Part shown: positions 8,531-20,796 of the stretch, one piece after another | Numbering within the stretch: the stretch's first letter is position 1 | How the letters are laid out: the number at the start of each line of letters is the position of its first letter | DNA from: Notospermus geniculatus | Taxonomy: Eukaryota; Nemertea; Pilidiophora; Heteronemertea; Lineidae | Length of the DNA stretch: 64,000 nt | Assembly (NCBI GenBank): GCA_002633025.1 | Contig: NMRB01001262.1 | Location: 143,207 to 207,206 of the forward strand | Reading direction: 5' to 3' | Program-made: the position numbers and the translations under genes | Notes under the pieces: model-generated | Databases searched by the model: none | Told to the model about the DNA's origin: nothing | The model's input: the letters and a program-made list of their open reading frames with translations, nothing else

Positions 8531-11145
8531 TTTTTCAAACTTTTAACTTCCTAAAAATTCCACTGTCTTCCCGCCAAAATATTTTACAGATCTTTACAAA
8601 ATTGATTTAGACGTTCATAACCTAACTGCTTGATTGGCTTAATCGGTTGAGATACCAATGTTTGTCTGGTTACTCGCCGCAACAGGCTTACACGATCATC
8701 AAACTTGAGACGAGCAAACCACAGGTATGGCGAGACGATTTTTTCCACTTTTAGAAAAAAACAGTGTCAGGTTGAAGAGGCCACAATACACGAAACTAAA
8801 GTACAATATCAGAATTGTGAACGAAAGCACCTGATGGTTATTCCTGTTGATATTTTGCCTCAAATATCAAATATTTCTCCTCAAATATCCATACATATTT
8901 GACACATGTGCCCAAACACGTGTCCAGGAATTAAATCAATGACGCCATGTTTTGTGAAGGCAGACAGACAGACACGCCACGGACATGACGAGACGAATTT
9001 TTAAACCCAGGAACCAGACTTTTGAAGAGTGAACGATTTGGCGAGAATTCGTTGGACCCGCATTCCTCGGCTTGACCAAGAGAGCTCGTGGACTCAATGA
9101 GCAGTGGCCAATGCTCCTCTACGCACTGCAAATTTCAAATTTCGACCAATTTCCGACATATCAGATGGTGTCCGTAAACTTACCAGTTGGTTATCCTTAG
9201 CAAGATGCGATGTCGCAGTTGAAAAGCGCGGTACCATATGATTAAGGTACCATCGCACATGTGACTGAGTATCACCATCCAGACAACACAACTCACGAAC
9301 GACCCTCCTTTTTTTCCAGAAATACGTCCGCAAATATCACGAGGAAAAAGTCCGAAGCGACCAGAAAGGTCCGTTTTAGGCCCTCGGAAAACGTTGGAAG
9401 GAAAATATCGGAACTCACCTTAGCCACCAATGCTGGAGCGAAACACTGCCAAAATGGCGGAGCGGAGAAATGGAGAGAAGTCTTTCCTCTCTAAGGGGCT
9501 ACCCACATTTCGGCACGGGCATCATAATAATATTCGTCTAGTCATTAGATTTCCGGTAAATTTAAATTATCATGAGGTGGACCGCGTGTCTGCGAGTGTC
9601 CCACCGAGCTGTCATTCTTTTAAAATATCTTTCAGACAGATCTCCGGATAAAGAATTAAAATTTACGCCGTGAAGCGAATTTTTACTAATTTTCAAAAAA
9701 AAATGCTCAAAACTCTCTAGTATTCAAATATTCTAAGGCAATTTGAAGAAAAGTGTGAAACCTACACACTCTGCGATTTGTAACGTTCGATTTTGTTTCA
9801 TTTTTCAGACTTTGGAACGTGACCGCGTGATGCGACCCCGTCTCAAGTTTTCAATCGTTGGGAAAAATTACACAAGATGGCAGTCCCGCATGCCGGACTA
9901 GTGGAAGAACCAAGTGATTCCGACAGACCTACATCCCAACGAGGAATATTCGTGCAGACACGGACAAAACCTCTTCAAATCTGCTTATATTCTGTCTGAA
10001 ACCGTCGAACTGCTCTCTCGATCTGATCAAATATTTCAAGAGGTGTTAATCGCTATTAAACTAAGTTCAATATGGAGAACTCAGTGACACATTTTATGAA
10101 ATTACTTATGAATTTATTGGCCTTTACTCGTGTCAAGCTGCTGTGAATTTCAACACTGTTTATTTATCTGTATTCAAAGTCCGTGTGGATTTGATCTGAA
10201 AATATGTTTGTCTGCGAAATTTAGAGTAAATTGAGGAGATATTATGTCCGAAAAAATTCTTAGTTCCCTATCAGCCCAGCTCATTTGCCGTTTAGACATG
10301 GCGTGAGTCACACAGCGATCTGGGTCATATTTATAGTCTCGATCCACAGCCAGCAAGCCAGACATAGAAAAAACGCCTCATTTTAAACACTCAAACCGTC
10401 GATGAGGGGAGTTGGGACCGAAATGGCGCGTAAAATGCGTATAAACGCAAGATGGCGGTCATGCCGCGCAAAGCCAACATGAGACCGCCGTTGAAAATTG
10501 TCAAAATTTCCTCAAATTCAGACCAAATTCAGCAGTTTCTTGCAACCAAACGATAGAATGATCCTTCAAGTTAATAAAATTCAAAATTTCTTACCTTAAA
10601 TGTGAGTAAATCCCGCGCGCGGGGGTAAATCCGGAGCGCCTTGGATGTGCGTACGCACGCTATGCTTCAGACGCATGCCATAGCTACCCCCGTCTACGGG
10701 GGTCTCACTCCCAAACCGAATGGTGTCCTCAGAGATAATGAGAGCCTGCGAAATTCTCAATACCCTTGAATAGGGGTCAGTCAAACTGGTTGGAGTGGTA
10801 CGCGTTTTTTCTGTCGTAAAATCGGCGCCATTTTCATGCAGACAAGGAACCTGTTACACGACGGCATTCGATCTATAAGCGGTCGGAAACACTGGTATAT
10901 TTAGTAAGGACTATGAAAATATCTGATTATCATAATCGAACTTGTATAAAATTTAGCAACTTTCAAAAAATCGGCCGGAAAATATAGTATTTTGCTGTTA
11001 TTTTAATGATAAATGAAGGTTTTCGTGGTTATTTGGTGTCTGCGGCAAGCGTAGACCTCTTGAGAAAATGGCGGCCACCCTCGTGCATGTGAGAGCGTAT
11101 ATGTCTGGATTGCGGTGTCCAAACCGTCTGTCTGACCCAAAAATT
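8531..11145. other. Low-repeat region, no clear gene
   Basis: This is the longest stretch without recognisable repeats. It contains several AT(G)GCGG words in the plus orientation (near 9451, 10447 and 11066), which match the core of a YY1 site, and a small palindromic GC-rich patch near 10610-10710 (CCCGCGCGCGGGGG; CCCCCGTCTACGGGGG). Open frames of 60-80 codons (9261-9494 plus, 10174-10365 minus) lack splice or start context and no protein family is recognised. Confidence 0.4.
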
Positions 11146-11522
11146 AACATACCAAGTATCCGAGTGGAGCAGACAAGTTGTACTCACCGGTAATAAAGAT
11201 TAAAAATACAAAAAATGAAATCTGCATGTGAAAGAGAGGAAAATAAACACGAGGCGATGGTAAAAACGTCCTATAAAAGACCGTTACAGAATTAGGTCAC
11301 ATGCCTGTAACGACCAAGGACTGACAGATTTCAAATTTTGGTATTTTGGATCAACCGTATGGTATTCCTCCTTGTGAGAGAATTTTCGACCGCTTCGAGA
11401 TGGTTCCAAAAGCCTGAAGAGGTGCTGATGTGATGAGCGTGGCGTAGGGGGGCCGCGAGACCTCCATACGAGACGGCGGCATGCCATAGTATTATGTATC
11501 GTACCTACTTACACGATGCATA

Positions 11523-11774
11523 ATGATTTCCTTCAAAGAAGAACATATAAATCCCGACTTGGTGAGACATTCGTGGCAAAAATCCTTCGACAGACGAAAA
11601 GATCGGGGTCCAAAATGTAGTATGTGCGCAAAACATGGCGCGCACCTTCCGCGCTTAGTCCGTGGCCACACGAAAAAGGCGCACAACGAAGACTGGCTCT
11701 ACGGGGTTCACTTCAACTGCATGGCGGATCACAAGCATGTTGTCTGTCTGAGTTACAGTACAATGCCTGGTTGA
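11523..11774 (+). CDS. Small frame with C2H2-like motif, doubtful
   Basis: The 83-codon frame contains KCSMCAKHGAHLPRLVRG followed by HTKKAH, spacing C-x2-C-x13-H-x4-H, close to but not exactly a C2H2 zinc finger. The sister copy at 15293-15544 keeps the frame with two residue changes. Because the copies are so similar, this says little about selection. No neighbouring exon is recognised. Confidence 0.2.
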   Translation: MISFKEEHINPDLVRHSWQKSFDRRKDRGPKCSMCAKHGAHLPRLVRGHTKKAHNEDWLYGVHFNCMADHKHVVCLSYSTMPG

Positions 11775-12534
11775 TTGAGGACTATGACCTCGATACTCCC
11801 GTCGAAGCAAGCCGGTAGAACCTACTAGTATCCTTGTTCCGTGTAGGAACCGCCATTGTAGGCAGAAAGGCACGAAATCCGCGGAGCGAACATCCACAAT
11901 CCAAGGCACCCTTGCACATGTTATAGAAGCAGACATAAACCATTCGGATCCAGACAGGTTGTAAAATCGGAAACGGACCATACAGAACTAACCTAATTTC
12001 ATCTCTAGATTGTTCTCACTCCAACATAGTATGACCTCCACCTATTCTGCCTGCGATTCAAGCCATTGTCTGTCATACTTGGAGGAAAAATGGCGGTGTG
12101 TCCTCCCGATGTTCCATGCCTACCGTGCATAAGCAGGCTGCTGGATCTGAAGCCGGCCACGTGACTCAGACAGAGGTGTCAGTGCCAGTTACACATGGTG
12201 GATTAGGTCTGACAAACGCGTCGTCCAGACACTGCTTGGACTAGTCAATCCAGTTGGTGTTTTCAAGCCATTTCTTTGGATTAAACTCTGGATTACACTT
12301 CATACATTCACATAGTGGATTATGATGCTGTGTATGACAGAATAAGGTAATAATTACATCTTCTAGTCGGTTGTCATGCCATTGCTGCATCCTATCTGCA
12401 AAGCACTGGTTGCATCATTTTATGTAGGAGTGCTACAACGTGCTTCAAACATGAGGATGAATTTTTATAGAAATGTGACAACTGACCAGATTGTGACATG
12501 ACTGTATTGCAGGGGAGAGTAGAGTCTACACCAC

Positions 12535-12722
12535 ATGACACTGCAGTCAGATAGGCTCTCGGCACTCGAATGGTCGTGGGTTCGAACCCCAGACATGCCA
12601 GACGGAGGGTCGTCTACTCGACCAAACAGATGCGCCAACACTCAGTGTATCATTGTTGGCAGCATCTTGTACAAAATGACAAGATACAGTCTTGCTCTGC
12701 CCCTGTCATCAGGTTGGTAGGG
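12535..12722 (+). mobile_element. tRNA-like SINE, family E
   Basis: It has a clear B box (GGGTTCGAACCCC) preceded by TCAGATAGGCTCTCGGC and followed by a GACATGCCAGACGG...GTCGTCTACTCGACC body. The tail has TTGTACAAAATGACAAGATAC and TGCCCCTGTCATCAGG. The A box is weak. The counterpart in copy 2 is at 16300-16487. Confidence 0.5.
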
Positions 12723-13140
12723 CCTAGAGCTTACTTATCAACCTAGCCCTCCCTCATCCATGGACCTGTGCCAGCTCTGTGGACCTACCCACCTATGGAT
12801 CAGCATGTAACTCGCTCAGTCCCTCACACCAAAGAAACACAAATCTTTCAACTTGGAATGCGTCAACCACTTTAATAGGGCATATAGAGGCAGACAGACA
12901 GGGGCTTGGAGTCAAAAATGCAACAGTGGGTTTCATCGTAGCAGCAGATTTAGGCCTATTGTATCCCAAAAGCACCTACTGGAATCCCTATACACTGGCC
13001 CATTTCTGCGTATGGACTTACCCAACTACCTGTGAAGCACGAGCATGCAACCAGCTGACCACAGTTCCAGAGCTGAATGTGCTAAATTTTTCTGCTAGGA
13101 GACCTCAAGTGACTGGGACACAGGGAAGCAGATAGGCAGA

Positions 13141-13432
13141 CACATCTCGCATGATCGCACCGCCCCTAGTAGAATTTTCGACGGCCACTTCCGTTTTCAA
13201 CCTCACTACCAGGAGTACGGGCCAAAAAATTCCTGGATCGAGGTTGAATTGCGTGCATTGGTTCCCAACGCCGCCACAAGGGGATGGATCCCTGGCGGCG
13301 GTATCGGGAACCAACACATGTTTTTCAACCTCGATCTAGGAAATATTTGCCCGTACTCCTGGTTGTGAGGTTGAAAACGGAAGTGGCCTTCGAAAATTCT
13401 ACAGGGGCGCTGCGATCGTGCGAGATGTGAAA
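13141..13432. repeat. Long foldback element, copy 1
   Basis: Two arms of about 135-145 bp fold on each other. The outer arms carry GATCGCACCGCCCC...CACTTCCGTTTTCAACCTC and its complement. The inner part carries CCTGGATCGAGGTTGAA... and GGTTCCC. There is no coding content. Compared with the copy at 17 kb the inner part is in the opposite orientation. Confidence 0.8.
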
Positions 13433-13960
13433 TCGGTGTAAGTCAAAACTGAAGTGATGACCCTGTAGGCGTAAACGTCACCAACCTTGGAATGTTCTGG
13501 CCAATCACAAAGTTTTGCGATTCCGTCATCATCCAAGTTGAAAAACTGGGCATGTGGACCTCAAAAGCATGTTTACAAGAAACTGTAGCAGTTGGAAAAG
13601 TGATTCAAGTCTCCTGACACTGTGTTCTTGCCTTGAGTTTTCAAACCACTGACTTGGTACATATACTTTTTATAATACCCCAAAATTCACATGACGAGGC
13701 AATAATGGCCGTTCTCATAATACAAGACTGGCAACTGTGTATCATTCAGTATCTGACTGAGTTTGATCCAAATTCGTTGGTTTGATTTATCTGCTAATTA
13801 ACCGATATAATAAAATTTACACGGACAAATTCCAAAGGATACTGGGGTATCAGCGGACAATCACCGCATCCCACAGAGGGCAATCACTCCAAAGAGAAAG
13901 AATGTTCCCTTACTCATGACAATGGTATTCAACCTTGCTCATGAGGGAGTGGTCAGACAG

Positions 13961-14434
13961 ACTCAAGCCCCATTTGTGGAATTTTCAGCGTGCTTGGTCC
14001 AGACCGAGGACAGTTCAGTACAATTTTGCCAAGTGTAAACGGATCGAGCCAGCTTTTCTGGAACCAAATGGCCCCGAGCCGAGCCCTGTAATCCGAGGTA
14101 GTCTCGGTCCGGTTTGAGCACGGTTCGGTTGAAATTCTACCAGTCTAAACAGCTAGGTAATCTGGCCTGCTTACCTGGTCGCAGCGCATCCGGTCAACTA
14201 CTTGACCTTGGCCTTTAAGTCATTGCCACGAAACCTCCATGACGACCGGCGCGTTCTTACACGACTGGGTGGGCCATTGCGACCAGCGCATTTTTTCACG
14301 TGATTGGGTGGGCTCGGCCCGGATCTGGTTTGATTGGCTTTTGTAGTGGACACGGGCAGTCCCACTGAATTCAAAATGGGTTCGGTCCGTGTCAAACTCG
14401 GCATGCTTTAACCGAGCCGGTGTAAAAAGGGCTA
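13961..14434. mobile_element. MITE-like element with GTGTAAA...GGGCT end, copy 1
   Basis: The right end GGTGTAAAAAGGGCT and internal GGTCCGGTTTGAGCACGG, CGAGCC and GGGCCGAGCC-like words resemble the TTA-flanked element at 40361-40651. The left end (AGCCCCATTTGTGG) is diverged and no clean target duplication was seen. The counterpart is at 17841-18313. Confidence 0.5.
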
Positions 14435-14759
14435 TATATTCTTTATTTATTATCGCAATTTATCCACATGGATTAAAATCCAGAAGGACATCCACCCCCT
14501 AGAATCAGGTGCTCACCCCAAATCAATTGATCCTTCACTTGGCTTTTCAATGAGGGATTCAACAGGAAGCTACGCTCACAGCAGGTGGTTGGCAGACACT
14601 CCAACCCATTGTAGAGCTTCACCCGGTCGTTTTTCGACTGTGGTCATCTCGTCTTCATCAGATCCAACCACCCGCCGAATCAAAAGAATGGTCACTGTGG
14701 TCAACCAGTGAGTGGTCACCCCAACTTCTGAGGGGCTACTCCCCACCAATTAAGATGTC

Positions 14760-14914
14760 ATCAGCAGTGGTCTAGTGGCTCAAGTCTCATCTGGCTAGAT
14801 GTCACAAGGTCTCGGGTTTGAATCCCACTGTCTGTGTCAGACTGTGGGCAGGTCTCTTTGCCCACCTTGCCTCACTCCACCCAGGTGTATAAATGGGTAC
14901 TGGTCAGAATGATC
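14760..14914 (+). mobile_element. SINE family B variant, cut by gap
   Basis: The A box-like GTGGTCTAGTGGC and B box GGTTTGAATCC are followed by GTGGGCAGGTCTCTTTGCCC and GTGTATAAATGGGTACTGG. It is truncated at the N at 14915; the equivalent SINE in copy 2 continues to about 18850. Confidence 0.75.
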
Positions 14915-15292
14915 NAACATACCAAGTATCCGAGTGGAGCAGACAAGTTGTACTCACCGGTAATAAAGATTAAAAATACAAAAAATGAAATCTGCATGTG
15001 AAAGAGAGGAAAATAAACACGAGGCGATGGTAAAAACGTCCTATAAAAGACCGTTACAGAATTAGGTCACATGCCTGTAACGACCAAGGACTGACAGATT
15101 TCAAATTTTGGTATTTTGGATCAACCGTATGGTATTCCTCCTTGTGAGAGAATTTTCGACCGCTTCGAGATGGTTCCAAAAGCCTGAAGAGGTGCTGATG
15201 TGATGAGCGTGGCGTAGGGGGGCCGCGAGACCTCCATACGAGACGGCGGCATGCCATAGTATTATGTATCGTACCTACTTACACGATGCATA

Positions 15293-15544
15293 ATGATTTC
15301 CTTCAAAGAAGAACATATAAATCCCAACTTGGTGAGACATTCGTGGCAAAAATCCTTCGACAGACGAAAAGATCGGGGTCCAAAATGTAGTATGTGCGCA
15401 AAACATGGCGCGCACCTTCCGCGCTTAGTCCGTGGCCACACGAAAAAGGCGCACAACGAAGACTGGCTCTACGGGGTTCACTTCAACTGCATGGCGGATC
15501 ACAAGCATGTTGTCTGTCTGAGTTACGGTACAATGCCTGGTTGA
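15293..15544 (+). CDS. Copy 2 of the C2H2-like frame, doubtful
   Basis: Same frame as 11523-11774, with D to N and S to G changes. The cysteine and histidine positions are kept. Confidence 0.2.
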   Translation: MISFKEEHINPNLVRHSWQKSFDRRKDRGPKCSMCAKHGAHLPRLVRGHTKKAHNEDWLYGVHFNCMADHKHVVCLSYGTMPG

Positions 15545-16299
15545 TTGAGGACTATGACCTCGATACTCCCGTCGAAGCAAGCCGGTAGAACCTACTAGTA
15601 TCCTTGTTCCGTGTAGGAACCGCCATTGTAGGCAGAAAGGCACGAAATCCGCGGAGCGAACATCCACAATCCAAGGCACCCTTGCACATGTTATAGAAGC
15701 AGACATAAACCATTCGCATCCAGACAGGTTGTAAAATCGGAAACGGACCATACAAAACTAACCTAATTTCATCTCTAGATTGTTCTCACTCCAACATAGT
15801 ATGACCTCCACCTATTCTGCCTGCGATTCAAGCCATTGTCTGTCATACTTGGAGGAAAAATGGCGGTGTGTCCTCCCGATGTTCCATGCCTACCGTGCAT
15901 AAGCAGGCTGCTGGATCTGAAGCCGGCCACGTGACTCAGACAGAGGTGTCAGTGCCAGTTACACATGGTGGATTAGGTCTGACAAACGCGTCGTCCAGAC
16001 ACTGCTTGGACTAGTCAATCCAGTTGGTGTTTTCAAACCAATTTCTTTGGATTAAACTCTGGATTACACTTCATACATTCACATAGTGGATTATGATGCT
16101 GTGTATGACAGAATAAGGTAATTACATCTTCTAGACGGTTGTCATGCCATTGCTGCATCCTATCTGCAAAGCACTGGTTGCATCATTTTATGTAGGAGTG
16201 CTACAACGTGCTTCAAACCTGAGGATGAATTTTATAGAAATGTGACAACTGGCCAGATTGTGACATGACTGTATTGCAGGGGAGAGTAGTCTACACCAT

Positions 16300-16487
16300 G
16301 TGACACTGCAGTCAGATAGGCTCTCAGCGCTCGAATGGTCGTGGGTTCGAACCCCAGACATGCCAGACGGAAGGTCGTCTACTCGACCAGCCAGATGCGC
16401 CAACACTCAGTGTGTCATTGTTGGCAGTATCTTGTACAAAACGACAAGATACAGTCTTGCTCTGCCCCTGTCATCAGGTTGGTAGGG
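16300..16487 (+). mobile_element. tRNA-like SINE, family E, copy 2
   Basis: Matches 12535-12722 with a handful of substitutions; B box GGGTTCGAACCCC intact. Confidence 0.5.
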
Positions 16488-17020
16488 CCTAGAGCTTACT
16501 TATCAACCTAGCCCTCCCTCATCCATGGACCTGTGCCAGCTCGGTGGACCTACCCAACTATGGACAGCATGTAACTCGCTCAGCAAGAGTTCAAGTCCCT
16601 CACACCAAAGAAACTCAAATCTTTCAACTTGGAATGCGTCAACCACTTTACTAGGGCATATAGAGGCAGACAGACAGGGGCTTGGAGTCAAAAATGCAAC
16701 AGTGGGTTTCATCGTAGCAGCAGATTTAGGCCTATTGTATCCCAAAAGCACCTACTGGAACCCCTATACACGTACTGGCCCATTTCTGCGTATGGACTAA
16801 CCCAACTACCTGTGAAGCACGAGCATGCAACCAGCTGACCCACAGTTCCAGAGCTGAATGTGCTACAAACCCTTAATTTATTGAATGACGGACACCGGAA
16901 GCAGACACGGCAGAGCTTAGCAAGGGACCCAAAGCAACATTGCAGAGGCTATTAGGCCTATTCTGTCTTCAAAGACCTCTCCAGCAGCAGGTCAGCTGCC
17001 CACAGCAGCAAAGTCCTAGC

Positions 17021-17318
17021 TGATTTCACATCTCACACGATCGCAGCGCCCCTAGTAGAATTTTTGACGGCCACTTCCGTTTTCAACCTCAGTACCAGGA
17101 GTACAGGCAAATATTTCCTAGATCAAGGTTGAAAAACATGTTTTGGTTCCCGATATCGCTACAATGCAGGGATCCATACCCTGGTGGCGGCATTGGGAAC
17201 CAATTCAACCTCGATTCAGGAAATTTTTGCCCGTACTCCTGGTAGTGAGGTTGAAAACGGAAGTGGCCGTTAGAAATTCTACCAGGGGCGCTGCGATCGT
17301 GTGAGATGTGAAATCGCT
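17021..17318. repeat. Long foldback element, copy 2, inner part inverted
   Basis: The outer arms begin GATTTCACATCTCACACGAT and end with its complement. The left inner arm (GGCAAATATTTCCTAGATC) matches the complement of the right inner arm of copy 1, and vice versa, while the outer arms keep their orientation. That is the signature of an inversion between the arms. Confidence 0.8.
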
Positions 17319-17840
17319 GTATAAATTGAAGTGATGATCCTGTAGGCGTAAACGTCACCAACCTTGGAATGTTCTGACCAATCACGAAGTTTTGCGATTC
17401 CGTCATCATCCAAGTTGAAAAACTGGGCATGTGGACCTCAAAAGCATGTTTACAAGAAACTGTAGCAGTTGGAAAAGTGATTCAAGTCTCCTACCACTGT
17501 GTTCTTGCCTTGAGTTCTCAAATCACTGACTTGGTACATATACTTTTTTATAATACCCCAAAATTCACATGACGAGGCAATAATGGCCGTTCTCATGATA
17601 CAAGACTGGCAACTGTGTATCATTCAGTATCTGACTGAGTTTGATCCAAATTCATTGGCTTGATTTATCTCCTAATTAACCGATATAATAAAATTTACAC
17701 GGACAAATTCCAAAGGATACTGGGGTATCAGCGGACAATCACCGCATCCCACAGAGGGCAATCACTCTGAAGAGAAAGAACATTCCCTTACTCATGACGA
17801 TGGCATTCACCTTGCTCATGAGGGAGTGGTCAGACAGACT

Positions 17841-18313
17841 CAAGCCCCATTTGTGGAATTTTCAGCGTGCTTGGTCCAGACCGAGGACAGTTCAGTACAA
17901 TTTTGCCAAATGTAAACGGATCGAGCCAGCTTTTCTGGAACCATTTTTGGCCCCAAGCCGAGCCCTGTAATCCGAGGTAGTCTCGGTCCGGTTTGAGCAC
18001 GGTTCGGTTGAAATTCTACCAGTCTAAACAGCTAGGTAATCTGGCCTGCTTACCTGGGCGCAGCGCATCCGGTCAACTACTCGACCTTGGCCTTTAAGTC
18101 ATTGCCACGAAACCTCCATGACGACCGGCGCGTTCTTACACGACTGGGTGGGCCATTGCGACCAGCGCGTTTTTTCACGTGATTGGGTGGGCTTGGCCCG
18201 GATCTGGTTTGATTGGCTTTTGTAGTGGACACGGGCAGTCCCACTGAATTCAAAATGGGTTTGGTCCGTGTCAAACTCGGCATGCTTTAACCGAGCCAGT
18301 GTAAAAAGGGCTA
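17841..18313. mobile_element. MITE-like element, copy 2
   Basis: Counterpart of 13961-14434 with the same right end (GTGTAAAAAGGGCT) and a few substitutions. Confidence 0.5.
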
Positions 18314-18638
18314 TATATTCTTTATTTATTATCGCAATTTATCCACATGGATTAAAATCCAGAAGGACATCCAGCCCCTAGAATCAGGTGCTCACCCCAA
18401 ATCAATTGATCCTTCACTTGGCTTTTCAATGAGGGATTCAGCAGGAAGCTACGCTCACAGCAGGTGGTGGGCAGACACTCCAACCCATTGAAGAGCTTCA
18501 CCCGGTCGTTTTTCGACTGTGGTCATCTCATCTTCATCAGATCCAACCACCCGCCGAATCAAAAGAATGGTCACTGTGGTCAACCAGTGAGTGGTCACCC
18601 CAACTTCTGAGGGGCTACTCCCCACCAATTAAGATGTC

Positions 18639-18852
18639 ATCAGCAGTGGTCTAGTGGCTCAAGTCTCATCTGGCTAGATGTCACAAGGTCTCGGGTTTGA
18701 ATCCCACTGTCTGTGTCAGACTGTGGGCAGGTCTCTTTGCCCACCTTGCCTCACTCCACCCAGGTGTATAAATGGGTACTGGTCAGAATGATCAGGGTTG
18801 GGTGGTGAATGAGCAGCTCCTGAGTTCTACTGAAAGGTTTCAGGACAGACCG
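18639..18852 (+). mobile_element. SINE family B variant, longer copy
   Basis: Same head and central block as at 14760, here continuing into GAATGAGCAGCTCCTGAGTT and GAAAGGTTTCAGGACAGAC, which match the 3' body of family B at 8.4 kb. Confidence 0.75.
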
Positions 18853-18879
18853 AGGTCAAAATATCTCCTGACACACACA

Positions 18880-19039
18880 TCTTCCAGTGGCGGGCTTAGG
18901 GGGCGCACCGGGCCCCCCCCCCTGACTGCGGCAGAGTGATGGATTTTTTGTGCCTCAGATGCCTTTGGCATCCCTTTTTGAACTTTTTCTGGGGGTGCCC
19001 CCCCCCCTTTCTGGAAATCCTGGATCTGACCCTGTCTTC
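18880..19039. mobile_element. CAG...CTG MITE, 150 bp, 5-bp duplication TCTTC
   Basis: The element is 18885-19034, from CAGTGGCGGGCTTAGGGGG to CTGGATCTGACCCTG, between direct repeats TCTTC (18880-18884, 19035-19039). A TTTTTGTGCCTCAGATGCC phrase is shared with the element at 24.9 kb. The left edge of the second 6-kb copy (about 28434) falls inside this element, so only its right part is present there. Confidence 0.8.
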
Positions 19040-20372
19040 CTTGTGAAGACAGGTCATCCAAAATATGACAGACGGAACCTCTATTTTTTTTATTGTGGCA
19101 TTGCTTTTTTGTCAAATAGTGGACGCCGTCCACTTCTACTTGACCTAGATGCCTTCCTCAAGCCCTTTCAGCAGTCTCATGCACTTGACTGGATTGGAGG
19201 TGTTACCAAGGTCATGAAATTGCTGCACCTACGAGGCCACTATTATAGGCTATAGCAGACACCCAACCAAAAGCCTGACCCTGTACAGCGAAAATACACC
19301 TCCTTGTCCGCACCTCACATAGACAGTGTACCGTCACATCCATAAAATGTGCCATATTTCTCTAATTCCTGGATCAATATTCTTTTTTCCCCACCAGCAG
19401 AACTGGGTCATGACCCGATCAGGTCAGGATAACCGTGTCATGCAACTTACTAGTAGATTCTTCCGTATATTTCTCAGATTATGTGTACGTTGATCTATAT
19501 GGGGGGATGGTCAAGTAAACGTGGAAATTGGGAAGAAATTAAATGTAAAGTGGACTAGAGTAGACAGCACTCTTTATTAAGACAGAAATCTAATGTTGGT
19601 TTGCCCACACAAGGTAATATTTCTGATGATGCTGGACTGAAAAATATGATGGAAAAGGCTGCAAAAATTGGGAAATAAGTGTGTCAAAATATATTTAACA
19701 GGGAGGTGCAAATATAGGGGTTTTGTCAATATGCTTGAGTCCTCATCAGGCTGTGTCGGAGTGTACATAATAAGTAAGCTACGGCAGACTAGTCCCAGAC
19801 AAGCGTGAGGCCCCAATGGGTTGCAGTCTCCCAGACCAGACTCATAACGGTGAGGCGAGCTATGAGCACTCGCAGTCGTTGGCTCATACCTCGTTAGCAG
19901 ACACATGCCTGGATCATCTCAATGCCCAGGGTTGCTCATAAACTGCTGCTGAGCTACTCATAGTAATCAGTCATTGCGGCCCCTTGGCAGGGGACGTTTT
20001 TGCTACTCATGACAGGGCTTCCTTGAGAATCATTCATACAGAGCTTTTTCTTTATCAAGTCGAAAATTTCAGGGGTGGATCAGGATCCAAAGAAGGAGAA
20101 GGCCCACTTGGGCCTTCCAAATTAACTAGAGGCCTGTCGGCCTGGTAGCTTCGCTGGAGCCAAGCCTAATCCATGATCAATTCTGAAGATTTTTTCCAAA
20201 TTTCCTGGTCAGTTTCAAAGATTTTCCTCCGAAAAAGAGGGGGGTCAGGCCAGGTACCCCCTTAGATCCATCAGAGTTTACAACACAGATGGGACTTATT
20301 TACTAAGGCTTGGAAGCCCTCATAACTTTAGCTATAAGGATGGGAGATGGAATGTAACAACTTACAGATCAG

Positions 20373-20646
20373 CAAGTTGGATCCAGGATTGACAGAAAGG
20401 GGGGGGCGTAGCTCGACGGAGGTGTCGAGCACCGAAAGCGCGAAGCCCAAACGGGGGTGTGGGGGCCTCCCCCAGGAAAATTAGACAAATTTAATTGCTT
20501 GAGGTGCATTTTCCTGGCATCTGAGAGCAAAGGCTCGAATTTTTATCTGGTTAAATTTGTTCTTGCTAAAAAAATCATTGCTCTGCCAAAAATAGGGGGG
20601 GGGGCATATGCCCCCATGCCCGCCCCCCAGATCCGGGCCTGCAAGT
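20373..20646. mobile_element. CAG...CTG element, copy 1, left end eroded
   Basis: The duplication CAAGT is at 20373-20377 and 20642-20646. The right end reads GATCCGGGCCTG; the left has lost CAGGGC and starts at TGGATCCAGG. It contains G runs and GCATTTTCCTGGCATCTGAG. The intact sister copy is at 29903-30155. Confidence 0.75.
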
Positions 20647-20796
20647 CTCCTCAAAAGCTTTGTGAAGAGGGTCCCTGATTTGGTTTCAGAACAATTAGTG
20701 CCAAGGACTATTTGTAATTTGCCCCTCCTCTGACCCTACACCAGCAACAGCCATGAAAGGTTGTCACCAGAGTTGCTAGCATCTATTTGTTAAATG

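Larger units (their letters stand above)
11146..14914. repeat. Large duplication, copy 1 (3.77 kb)
   Basis: It is nearly the same as 14916-18793, in the same orientation, with a single N at 14915 between them. Copy 1 ends exactly at the N. The copies differ by scattered substitutions, short indels, one length difference of about 100 bp near 13.1/16.9 kb and an internal inversion. The layout fits two haplotypes placed end to end by the assembler, though a real tandem duplication is possible. Confidence 0.9.
14916..18793. repeat. Large duplication, copy 2 (3.88 kb)
   Basis: Second copy of 11146-14914. It contains an extra stretch near 16865-17020 (including CTCCAGCAGCAGGTCAGCTG) that copy 1 lacks or has replaced. 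Sequence continues past the duplicated part without a break. Confidence 0.9.

Noticed and set aside
9451-11075. ATGGCGG words as YY1-type promoter elements
   Set aside because: They are spread over 1.6 kb with no associated first exon or start signal; too short to call a promoter.
11655-15751. 108-codon minus-strand frame kept in both 3.8-kb copies
   Set aside because: Copies are too similar for frame retention to mean anything, and the protein has no recognisable feature.
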